The notes under the pieces: generated by a model | Told to the model about the DNA's origin: nothing | What the model saw: only the letters and a program-made list of their open reading frames with translations | The model's database searches: none | Source: Flavobacteriaceae bacterium | Lineage (GTDB): Bacteria; Bacteroidota; Bacteroidia; Flavobacteriales; Flavobacteriaceae | Length of the DNA stretch: 6,102 bases | NCBI GenBank assembly: GCA_030590765.1 | Contig: JAUVCP010000144.1 | Coordinates: forward strand, 1-6,102 | Reading direction: 5' to 3' | Part shown: piece by piece, positions 1-6,102 of the stretch | Position numbering within the stretch: the stretch's first letter is position 1 | How the letters are laid out: each line of letters starts with the position of its first letter | Made by a program: the position numbers and the translations under genes

Positions 1-316
1 CATTACTTTGAATGCAAATGCTAGCTAAGCTTTATTTATGAGGTTTGTTATTTTTCTTACTATTGATTCCTTTAAAACAGAGGTTTTATTCATTTAATAA
101 ACTGTAAATTGGGCGAACAGATTGATGATACAACCAATAATTGGAGAAGAGGAAATGCCTATCTTGCCTGTAATTGAAAAATAATTTGGCATGGTAAATA
201 TTTAACGCATAATATATAAGATTAAGGAATTAATTTTTATAGAATTAACGTTATTTTATGATAGAGGATTTATTGTGTCAAGGATATAATTCTCTCTTAA
301 AAAACTATAGATCATC
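1..316. other. Gene-free 5' region ahead of the GH92 gene
   Basis: All frames are broken by frequent stops and no protein is recognisable; the longest open stretch (about 76-172, frame 1) lacks a start codon and matches nothing I know. Visible small structures are an A/T-rich hairpin at 73-88 (6-bp stem TAAAAC/GTTTTA, loop AGAG), which might end an upstream transcript; an 11-base inverted repeat CCAATAATTGG at 134-144; and an 8-base palindrome TAACGTTA at 246-253, about 64 bases before the GH92 start. A TATAAT string lies at 285-290 but has no suitable -35 partner. No exact TAnnTTTG element was found; TAATTTTT at 231-238 is one base off. The region probably carries the GH92 promoter, but I cannot place it. 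Confidence 0.5.
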
Positions 317-3277
317 ATGCGAACAATACTCTCTTTTTCATTTTTCTTGGTTTTACTTTTTATTTGTAATTGTTCTCCACAAAAAAAATCAATTGATGAC
401 CCTGCAAAATATGTAGATCCATTTATAGGAACTAATAGCGACGGTCATACTTTTCCGGGCGTTGTTGCACCTTTCGGGATGGTACAATTGGGTCCTGATA
501 CAAGAATAAAAGGTAATGATTATGCTTCGGGATATCATTATTCTGATTCCACAATTATTGGTTTCAGTCATACCCGTTACAGTGGTACCGGACGTGGATC
601 AGGGGGAGATATTATGTTTATGCCCACCACAGGGAAAATTCAACTTTCAGCAGGAGAAGTAACCAATACTAAGACCGGATATCGATCCTCATTTTTACAT
701 AAAAATGAATCTGCCTCTCCGGGCTATTATAAAGTTCTTCTTGAAGATCAAATTACAGCTGAACTTACTGCTTCAAAACGAGTTGGATTTCATAAATATA
801 GTTTTCAGAAGGGAGAAAAAACCAATATTATTCTTGATCTTTCTCACGGAATTAAAGATCGTTCGGACAGTTTGTATTTAAAAATAGTTGGAAAAAACAA
901 AATAGTTGGGATGAGAAAATCACTAGGTGGTTTAAGAGATTTTCAAACTTTATATTTTGCTGCTGATTTTTCAGAAGATTTTGATGAATATGGAATTTCT
1001 GTTGACGAAAAAATGGAGCCCTTATTAAATCAAGTATCGGGTAAAGATATCAAGGCTTATTTTAGTTTTAAGGATGAAAAAGTGGTTATGATCAAGGTAG
1101 CCATTTCAAAAGTAGATATGGAAGGCGCAGAAAAAAATCTGAAAGAGATCACGGGTTGGGATTTTGATAAGGCAAAAGCTGCTGCCAGAGATACATGGAA
1201 TAAAGAATTTAAAAAGATTTCGATAAAAACTAAGGATAATTCCAGTTATAAAATATTCTATACAGCACTTTATCATTCCTGTATCATGCCATCTCTTGAT
1301 ACAGATATAGATGGGAGATATCGCAGTACAAATAACAAAATATACACAGCTAAAGATTTTACAGCTTTCACTAATTTTTCTTTATGGGATACTTTTCGTG
1401 CCTTACATCCATTGATGACTATCATAAATCAATCAAAAACAAATGATTTTATAAATACATTTTTGGAACGATTTGAAAATTCCGGAACGATACCCATTTT
1501 TGAACTTTCAGGAAATGATCTGCTGGTGATGATTGGCTATCATTCCTTACCTGTCATTGCTGATGCTTATGTAAAAGGAATTAGAAATTATGATGTTAAA
1601 AAGGCGATAAAAGGTATGAAAGGATTGGCTGATATACCTTTTGAAGAGAGAACCGAATATAGAACTTTTGGATATATCCCAGAGGAATATACCGATCAGG
1701 CTGTTTCTCGAAGTCTGGAATTTGCCTTTGATGACTGGAGTTTAGCTCAGGTAGCTAAAGATCATGATAAGCACGAATTTATGCATTATAGTAGTCGTGC
1801 AAACTTTTACAAAAACCTGTATAATAAAGAATCTGGTTTTATGCATCCAAAAAATGCTGGCAGAGAGTGGATGAAAGATTTTGATCCATTGGCATATACC
1901 CGAAAATATACACAGGGAAACGCCTGGCAATACTCGACTTTTGTTTTGCAGGATATCCAGGGATTGATTCAAATGATGGGTGGAGCTAAAAAGTTTGAAA
2001 ATTGGATGGACACCTATTTTACGACTCAAAATAACAAAACCTACCGAAGCCGAACATCCTCTTTAATGATCGGGCAATATTATCATGGAAATGAGCCAAG
2101 TCATCATGCCGCTTATTTATACAATTATGCTGGTGTACCATGGAAAACACAAAAAATGGTTCGGAAGATATTGAAATCACAATATGATGTTACTCCAGAT
2201 GGACTTTCCGGAAACGATGATGCCGGTCAGTTGTCAGCCTGGTATGTTTTAAGTGCCATGGGATTTTACTCTGTAACTCCCGGAATGGACTATTATGTTA
2301 TTGGTTCTCCTTTATTTGATGAGGTTTCGATCCATCTTGAGAATAAAAATATTTTTAAGATAATTGCTAAAAATAATTCTGATAAGAATATTTATATTCA
2401 GTCTCTAAAATTAAATGGTAAATCGTATACAAAATCATATCTAAAACATAGTGACATTATTAATGGAGGAACCATTGAATTTGTAATGGGAGATAAACCA
2501 AACACTACATGGGCGATTGCAAAGGAAGATTGTCCGTATTCCTTGGAATATAATAATGTAGCCATGCCTCAAATATCTGTAAAAGGGAAAAAGATTGGTC
2601 GGGATGGAGTAGTTACCTTTAAAGGGAATAGTGAGATCTCTGTTTCATGCGATATGGAAGATGTTTATATATTTTATACTACGGATGGTAGAGAACCAAA
2701 TAATAATTCATTAAAATATAAAAATGGAATTGTGATTGATCATTCCTGTACTTTAAAGGTAAAAGCCTTTAAAAAAGGATATGAACCAAGTTATACTTCG
2801 TCAATTAGATTAAGAAATTTGTCTCCGGTACAAGCATTGAAAGTTGAGGATGCGAAGAAAGGTATTCAATATACCTATAGAGAAGTATCCATATGTAAGG
2901 AAACAGCTCAAATAGATCAATATCCTGTACTTAAAAGTGGTATAATTCCAAATATTGGGGCAAAAATTGAATTTAAAACTTCCCTAAATCATGCATTTAT
3001 TTTTAATGGATACATCCATATTCCAAAAACGGGTATCTATACTTTTTATGCCGATACTGAATATGCTGTAGCATTGTGGATTGATGATGAATTGATTGCT
3101 TCCAATGAAAGTACAGATTGGTTAGGAGAGCGAAGTGGTACTATCTCGTTACAGAAAGGATTGCATAAAATACTATTGAAAAAATTGCAGGTTGGAGGTG
3201 ATACTAATCTTACATTTATGTGGGAAGGTCCGAGTGTTCGTAAGCAGGAGGTTCCGGCTAAAGCATTGTTCCATTAG
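317..3277 (+). CDS. GH92 family alpha-mannosidase lipoprotein with C-terminal hexosaminidase-C-like and PA14-like domains
   Basis: This is an exo-acting, calcium-dependent alpha-mannosidase of family GH92 that should trim non-reducing mannose from mannan or N-glycans in the periplasm or at the outer membrane. Residues 1-19 form a lipoprotein signal with the likely lipidated Cys19 (Cys17 is an alternative); the following SPQKKS is not acidic, unlike known surface-export tags, so a periplasm-facing anchor is likelier. The N-terminal sandwich (about 30-285) carries GHTFPG (43-48), PFGMVQLGPDT (52-62) and GFSHTRYSGTG (82-92). The helical catalytic domain (about 300-735) carries WDTFR (357-361), DDW (472-474), GNAWQY (534-539), GNEP (591-594, Glu593 as likely general acid) and GNDDAGQ (632-638, region of the base aspartates). 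A hexosaminidase-C-like sandwich follows (about 750-830, YTTDGREP at 787-794), then a PA14-like domain (about 835-980). Most GH92 enzymes are near 750 residues, so the last 240 are extra. Arg87, Gln533 and Gln545 depart from usual motifs. No Shine-Dalgarno is visible; the ATG at 317 gives the complete signal. Linkage preference is undetermined. Confidence 0.95.
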   Translation: MRTILSFSFFLVLLFICNCSPQKKSIDDPAKYVDPFIGTNSDGHTFPGVVAPFGMVQLGPDTRIKGNDYASGYHYSDSTIIGFSHTRYSGTGRGSGGDIMFMPTTGKIQLSAGEVTNTKTGYRSSFLHKNESASPGYYKVLLEDQITAELTASKRVGFHKYSFQKGEKTNIILDLSHGIKDRSDSLYLKIVGKNKIVGMRKSLGGLRDFQTLYFAADFSEDFDEYGISVDEKMEPLLNQVSGKDIKAYFSFKDEKVVMIKVAISKVDMEGAEKNLKEITGWDFDKAKAAARDTWNKEFKKISIKTKDNSSYKIFYTALYHSCIMPSLDTDIDGRYRSTNNKIYTAKDFTAFTNFSLWDTFRALHPLMTIINQSKTNDFINTFLERFENSGTIPIFELSGNDLLVMIGYHSLPVIADAYVKGIRNYDVKKAIKGMKGLADIPFEERTEYRTFGYIPEEYTDQAVSRSLEFAFDDWSLAQVAKDHDKHEFMHYSSRANFYKNLYNKESGFMHPKNAGREWMKDFDPLAYTRKYTQGNAWQYSTFVLQDIQGLIQMMGGAKKFENWMDTYFTTQNNKTYRSRTSSLMIGQYYHGNEPSHHAAYLYNYAGVPWKTQKMVRKILKSQYDVTPDGLSGNDDAGQLSAWYVLSAMGFYSVTPGMDYYVIGSPLFDEVSIHLENKNIFKIIAKNNSDKNIYIQSLKLNGKSYTKSYLKHSDIINGGTIEFVMGDKPNTTWAIAKEDCPYSLEYNNVAMPQISVKGKKIGRDGVVTFKGNSEISVSCDMEDVYIFYTTDGREPNNNSLKYKNGIVIDHSCTLKVKAFKKGYEPSYTSSIRLRNLSPVQALKVEDAKKGIQYTYREVSICKETAQIDQYPVLKSGIIPNIGAKIEFKTSLNHAFIFNGYIHIPKTGIYTFYADTEYAVALWIDDELIASNESTDWLGERSGTISLQKGLHKILLKKLQVGGDTNLTFMWEGPSVRKQEVPAKALFH

Positions 3278-3360
3278 TAAAATTTAGAGGAGTTTCAGAT
3301 ATAAAATAATAGTAGAGACTATAAAAATAGTGAGAAAAATCAGGATCATATTGATTATCA

Positions 3361-3381
3361 CAATAGGAATCTCCTTTATTG
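3361..3381 (+). terminator. Possible stem-loop terminator after the GH92 gene
   Basis: CAATA at 3361-3365 plus GGA at 3366-3368 can pair with TCC at 3372-3374 and TATTG at 3377-3381, leaving an ATC loop and a two-base TT bulge. It lies 84 bases after the GH92 stop. There is no strong T-run behind it, only a T-rich stretch (ATTGTTATCATTT), so termination is uncertain. If it works, the sulfatase gene needs its own promoter in 3382-3509, which would agree with the long gap. Confidence 0.25.
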
Positions 3382-3509
3382 ATTGTTATCATTTACTGGA
3401 ATAGAATAGGACACCAATAATTAAAACAAATTAGTTAACACTTATGTCACAGAAGATCAGATAAATAAAATTTTGTCAAATACTAAACATAAATTTACAT
3501 CACACCCTT

Positions 3510-4934
3510 ATGAAGACTATTCGAACCCTAATATTGCTAAGTATCTATTTTTCTTTTTTTATCAGTTTCTCTCAGGGATCTGCAAAAGATCAACTAGAGC
3601 AAAAAGTAAAACCAAATATCATTATCATTTTTGCAGATGACTTGGGTTATGGCGACTTATCATGTTACGGGCATCCCACCATAATCACACCTCATTTAGA
3701 CAGAATGGCTACTGAAGGTCAGAAATGGACGAACTTTTATGTAGCTGCTTCGGTTTGTACACCAAGCCGGGCTGGACTGATCACAGGGAGATATCCGATA
3801 CGGAGTGGAATGTGTAGTGACAGGTCAAGAGTTCTGTTTCCAAATTCAACAGGAGGAATTCCTGCCCAGGAAATTACAATTGCCGAACAATTAAAAAAAG
3901 CAGGATATGCTACAGCCGCCATTGGTAAATGGCATTTGGGACATATAAAGCAATATCTTCCAACCAATAATGGTTTTGATTCCTATTTTGGCATTCCTTA
4001 TAGCAATGATATGGATAGAAAAAATGCTGAAGGATTATCGAGAAAAGAAATTTTTTGGAATGCTAACATCAAATATTTTGATGTACCTATTTTAAAAGAT
4101 GAGGATGTAGTTGAGCGTCCGGCAAATCAGTACACCCTTACTAAAAGATATAATGAAGCTGCAGTTAAATTTATTAAGGAAAACAAAGGAGCTCCCTTCT
4201 TTTTATATTTGGCTCATAATCTACCCCATGTACCTTTGTTTGCTTCTAAGGAATTTATGGGAAGATCAAAAAGAGGGCTTTATGGAGATGTAGTACGGGA
4301 AATCGATCATGGTATAGGAGAAATTATTAAAACTCTTAAAGAATTAGAAATTGACAAAAATACATTGGTTGTTTTTACCTCTGATAACGGTCCCTGGTTA
4401 AGTTATCAGGATCACGGTGGTTCGGCAGGATTGCTAAAGGATGGAAAAGGAACTACCTGGGAAGGGGGTATGCGTGTACCCGGAATATTTTGGTGGCCTG
4501 GAAAGTTAAAACCTGGTATTGTTTCAGATATTGGATCAACTCTTGATCTTTTTACAACGGCGAGTAGTCTGGCAGATATAGAAATTCCAGCAGATAGGGT
4601 TATTGATGGAGTGGATCTTAGTCCGGTACTTTTTGGAAAGGAAAAATCAGAAAGAGATAATATTATTTATTATCGTGGGCAAACAATCTATGCTGCGAGA
4701 AAAGGTGCCTATAAAGTGCATTATATCACGCAAACCAGTTACATAAAAGATACTAAAAAGGTCATTTACGATAATCCTTTGCTTTTCAATTTAGAGGAAG
4801 ATCCTTCCGAAAAATACAATATCGCTAACGAACATCCGGAAATAGTAAAAGAGATCCATAAAATGGTTGAACTTCATAGATCAGGGGTGATTTCTGTTAA
4901 AGATCAATTGGCAGAGCGAATCAATAAACAATAA
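3510..4934 (+). CDS. Exported family S1 sulfatase, arylsulfatase A type (formylglycine-dependent)
   Basis: This enzyme hydrolyses sulfate esters, probably from a sulfated sugar, in the periplasm. Residues 1-21 are a signal peptide (positive start, hydrophobic core to Phe20, likely cut before Gln22); there is no lipobox cysteine. The catalytic motif CTPSR (83-87) supplies Cys83 for conversion to formylglycine. By comparison with human arylsulfatase A, the active site is complete: Asp43, Asp44, Arg87, Lys140 and His142 (GKWHLG), Ser165 (GIPYSND), His240 (HVPLF), Asp292 and Asn293 (SDNGP) and Lys313 (GKGTTWEGG). Length (474 residues) is normal, and the usual C-terminal subdomain ends with LFNLEEDPSEKYNIA (425-439). 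The ATG at 3510 starts the export signal, with no clear Shine-Dalgarno. It sits 232 bases after the GH92 gene on the same strand, suggesting a shared glycan substrate. The maturase for Cys83 is not in the window. Resemblance to arylsulfatase A is structural; the sugar and the sulfate position cannot be read from the sequence. Confidence 0.96.
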   Translation: MKTIRTLILLSIYFSFFISFSQGSAKDQLEQKVKPNIIIIFADDLGYGDLSCYGHPTIITPHLDRMATEGQKWTNFYVAASVCTPSRAGLITGRYPIRSGMCSDRSRVLFPNSTGGIPAQEITIAEQLKKAGYATAAIGKWHLGHIKQYLPTNNGFDSYFGIPYSNDMDRKNAEGLSRKEIFWNANIKYFDVPILKDEDVVERPANQYTLTKRYNEAAVKFIKENKGAPFFLYLAHNLPHVPLFASKEFMGRSKRGLYGDVVREIDHGIGEIIKTLKELEIDKNTLVVFTSDNGPWLSYQDHGGSAGLLKDGKGTTWEGGMRVPGIFWWPGKLKPGIVSDIGSTLDLFTTASSLADIEIPADRVIDGVDLSPVLFGKEKSERDNIIYYRGQTIYAARKGAYKVHYITQTSYIKDTKKVIYDNPLLFNLEEDPSEKYNIANEHPEIVKEIHKMVELHRSGVISVKDQLAERINKQ

Positions 4935-4963
4935 AACAGCAACTATTATTTTGTTTGCATCTT

Positions 4964-5012
4964 TCAGTATGGTCAATCTCAAAACAGTTGAGATGGATTA
5001 TATAGAGGTGGG
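4964..5012 (+). promoter_or_regulatory. Candidate LytTR-type operator: three half-site-like 9-mers, 20 bp apart
   Basis: LytTR proteins often bind direct repeats of the form [TA][AC][CA]GTTN[AG][TG]. ACAGTTGAG at 4984-4992 fits this exactly. TCAGTATGG at 4964-4972 fits seven of eight defined positions, and AGAGGTGGG at 5004-5012 fits six. The start-to-start distance is exactly 20 bp both times, slightly shorter than the 21-22 bp described for other LytTR regulators. The block lies about 80 bases upstream of the -33 element of the LytTR gene, so autoregulation is possible. The consensus is degenerate, so chance is a real alternative. Confidence 0.3.
4972..4998 (+). terminator. Stem-loop after the sulfatase gene (terminator or operator)
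   Basis: ATCTCAA at 4976-4982 pairs perfectly with TTGAGAT at 4988-4994 around the loop AACAG. After one A/G mismatch the stem continues with GTC at 4972-4974 against GAT at 4996-4998 (including one G-U pair). It starts 38 bases after the sulfatase stop, a usual place for a terminator, but no T-run follows. Its right arm overlaps the best LytTR-like half-site, so it may act as DNA rather than RNA. Confidence 0.4.
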
Positions 5013-5070
5013 TAGAAATAATTGTATATATTTTATCATTTTATGAATTAATAACAGATTTGGGACTAAA

Positions 5071-5184
5071 ATGACATATCTAAAATTGTTCTTGTACTTG
5101 GTTTTTATATTATATACTTTTGTGTTTTGCTATAATTGGGGTAACAGGGGTGATTTGTATGAGTTTTCAGCATTTTTTAAATAA
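5071..5184 (+). CDS. Doubtful small hydrophobic ORF (37 residues) overlapping the LytTR start
   Basis: The ATG at 5071 opens a 37-residue frame, ending with TAA at 5182-5184, that overlaps the first 26 bases of the LytTR gene in a different frame. Residues 1-20 (MTYLKLFLYLVFILYTFVFC) would form one membrane helix or a signal-like segment; the tail (YNWGNRGDLYEF) is polar. There is no good ribosome binding site. The predicted promoter of the LytTR gene (5092-5122) lies inside this frame, so a transcript from it would lack the start. T-rich DNA easily gives such hydrophobic frames by chance. I recognise no family. Confidence 0.12.
   Translation: MTYLKLFLYLVFILYTFVFCYNWGNRGDLYEFSAFFK
5092..5122 (+). 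promoter_or_regulatory. Bacteroidota-type promoter of the LytTR gene
   Basis: TTG at 5092-5094 (-33 element) is followed after 20 bases by TACTTTTG at 5115-5122, an exact match to the TAnnTTTG -7 element of the primary sigma factor of Bacteroidota. Transcription would begin near 5128-5130, leaving a leader of about 30 bases before the ATG at 5159. This argues that the LytTR gene can be transcribed on its own. It was the only exact TAnnTTTG match with correctly spaced TTG that I found in the intergenic DNA. Confidence 0.55.
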
Positions 5185-6007
5185 GAAATTTATTTTATTA
5201 GACGATAAAAAGAATCGACTGTTTTTGGCTCTTTTCCTTTTGATCTATATCATAATATTCCTTAATGTTTTCGTTCCTTTTGATATAGATAAATGGGCGC
5301 CAGAATCTTTTGGCTCCATATTTTTATCTCTTTCCGGTTTCGCTGTTGTAGGTGCTGCAGGAATTGCTTTTTCTCAATTTGTTTTGCGTAAATGGTTTTA
5401 TAGGGAGCATTTCTTAGTAAAACAATTCATGGTTTGGGTTGTTTTTGAATTGATGTTTTTAACTGTATTGTTGACTTTTTTATATAATAATGTATATGAT
5501 ATTCCTTCTTTTATCCATGAATTTCAGTTTAATTTAAAACATACTTTTTTAATTGCAGTAATTCCTTATTCGATTGTATTGTTGATCTTATCATTGTTTC
5601 AATCTAAATCTGAATTGGTTGAATTAAAGAAAGAAAGAAAAAAAGTTGTTTTGACTAATGAATTGATAAAATTTCCAGATGATAAAGGAAATTTGAAATT
5701 CACCATGCCACTTAGAGATCTTCTTTATTTAGAATCAACAGATAACTACTTGTATATCTATTATTTATCACATGATAAATTAAAGAAAGAATTACTAAGA
5801 AATTCATTAAAAAATCTGGAAATGGATTTTAAAGGCACTTCAATTATTCGATGTCATCGTTCCTATATGGTTAATCTGGAAAATTTAAATCTGGTAAAAA
5901 AGACAGGTCAAAAAATGGAAATTAAATTAAATTATCTTTCTTATTTAATCCCAGTTTCAAAAACATATCATCAAGAATTTAAAAATTATCTTCAAATTAA
6001 TAATTAG
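5159..6007 (+). CDS. Membrane-anchored LytTR-domain transcriptional regulator
   Basis: This is a DNA-binding regulator held in the inner membrane, a type common in Bacteroidota and lacking a receiver domain. With the ATG at 5159 it has 282 residues. Four hydrophobic helices lie at about 20-41, 52-76, 90-110 and 128-148. A charged linker (about 150-165, rich in Lys and Glu) leads to a C-terminal LytTR domain (about 165-280) with the typical segments YLESTDNYLYIYY (190-202) and IRCHRSYMVNL (230-240). The frame is open upstream to a TTG at 5120, but that codon sits inside the predicted -7 element, while the ATG at 5159 is preceded by AGGGG at 5146-5150 and gives the usual N-terminus (short polar segment, then the first helix). 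The signal it senses is unknown. Its 224-base gap and own promoter suggest a separate transcript; control of the two enzyme genes upstream is only inferred from proximity. The gene looks more A/T-rich than the enzyme genes. Confidence 0.92.
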   Translation: MSFQHFLNKKFILLDDKKNRLFLALFLLIYIIIFLNVFVPFDIDKWAPESFGSIFLSLSGFAVVGAAGIAFSQFVLRKWFYREHFLVKQFMVWVVFELMFLTVLLTFLYNNVYDIPSFIHEFQFNLKHTFLIAVIPYSIVLLILSLFQSKSELVELKKERKKVVLTNELIKFPDDKGNLKFTMPLRDLLYLESTDNYLYIYYLSHDKLKKELLRNSLKNLEMDFKGTSIIRCHRSYMVNLENLNLVKKTGQKMEIKLNYLSYLIPVSKTYHQEFKNYLQINN

Positions 6008-6010
6008 TCA

Positions 6011-6049
6011 TAGGTTTAAACAGGCATCAAATGTTTGATACTGTACCTA
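6011..6049 (+). terminator. Interrupted stem-loop just after the LytTR gene, likely terminator
   Basis: Three nested complementary segments are visible: TAGGT at 6011-6015 with ACCTA at 6045-6049, ACAG at 6020-6023 with CTGT at 6041-6044, and ATCAA at 6026-6030 with TTGAT at 6035-6039 around the loop ATGT. They are separated by a four-base TTAA bulge on the left and a small GC/A internal loop. The structure starts three bases after the stop codon. It is followed by AT-rich DNA but no clean T-run, so it could end transcription or protect the 3' end. Confidence 0.4.
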
Positions 6050-6102
6050 GCATTATTAATAGTTAATTTATTCACCCCATAAAAACATCGTTTATCCCTT
6101 TT

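Noticed and set aside
1..3. CAT at the window edge as the start codon of a divergent gene running leftwards.
   Set aside because: Only three bases are visible, so there is nothing to support it.
76..184. Short open stretches in the 5' region, including a 19-residue frame from the ATG at 125.
   Set aside because: They are very short, the longest has no start codon, and none resembles a known protein or a C-terminal remnant I can name.
389..571. Reverse-strand open frame inside the GH92 gene.
   Set aside because: It is a shadow of the strongly conserved GH92 N-terminal coding frame and has no family resemblance.
1742..2029. Reverse-strand open frame of 95 residues inside the GH92 gene.
   Set aside because: It lies opposite conserved GH92 motifs and has no recognisable domain.
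134..3422. String CCAATAATT shared upstream of both the GH92 gene (134-142) and the sulfatase gene (3414-3422) as a common operator.
   Set aside because: A single shared 9-mer between two AT-rich regions of this size is readily expected by chance, and the surrounding bases do not extend the similarity.
3468..3497. Promoter-like elements AAATTTTG (3468-3475) and TAAATTTA (3490-3497) before the sulfatase gene.
   Set aside because: Each is one base off the TAnnTTTG consensus and neither has a TTG element at the right distance.
3737..3967. Reverse-strand open frame of 76 residues opposite the sulfatase active-site motif.
   Set aside because: Its sequence is explained by the complement of conserved sulfatase codons around CTPSR and GKWHLG.
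4111..4293. Forward open frame of 60 residues within the sulfatase gene in another frame.
   Set aside because: It is contained in a well-conserved sulfatase region and resembles nothing known.
5120..5158. TTG-initiated 13-residue N-terminal extension of the LytTR protein.
   Set aside because: The TTG overlaps the predicted -7 promoter element, so it would lie upstream of the transcription start; the ATG at 5159 has an AGGGG sequence before it and gives a typical N-terminus.

Overview
The window reads as low-GC chromosomal DNA of a member of the Bacteroidota, probably an aerobic or marine type such as Flavobacteriia or a relative. This rests on the gene families (a GH92 lipoprotein, a secreted arylsulfatase, a four-helix membrane-anchored LytTR regulator), on starts without clear Shine-Dalgarno sequences for the first two genes, and on a match to the Bacteroidota promoter consensus (TTG, 20 bases, TAnnTTTG) ahead of the third. 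Genus cannot be told from the sequence.

The layout is three genes, all on the + strand, with gaps of roughly 220 to 320 bases. Positions 1-316 hold no recognisable gene and serve as the 5' region of the first gene. Positions 317-3277 encode a GH92 alpha-mannosidase lipoprotein with two extra C-terminal modules (a chitobiase/hexosaminidase-C-like sandwich and a PA14-like domain). Positions 3510-4934 encode an exported family S1 sulfatase of arylsulfatase A type with a complete active site. Positions 5159-6007 encode the LytTR regulator; its true start is the ATG at 5159, not an upstream TTG in the same frame. The gaps contain several stem-loops, the promoter of the regulator, and a 20-bp-periodic set of sequences resembling LytTR half-sites.

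The two enzymes make sense as partners in taking apart a sulfated, alpha-mannose-containing glycan (a sulfated alpha-mannan, or a sulfated N-glycan or mucin-like glycan): the sulfatase would remove sulfate that blocks the exo-mannosidase. No SusC/SusD pair lies in the window, so a polysaccharide utilisation locus is only an inference. The regulator may control itself and perhaps the enzymes. No mobile element, CRISPR array, tRNA or rRNA was seen. The most interesting points are the unusual residues in conserved GH92 motifs beside a sulfatase, and the candidate LytTR operator. I found no clear evidence of a wholly new system.
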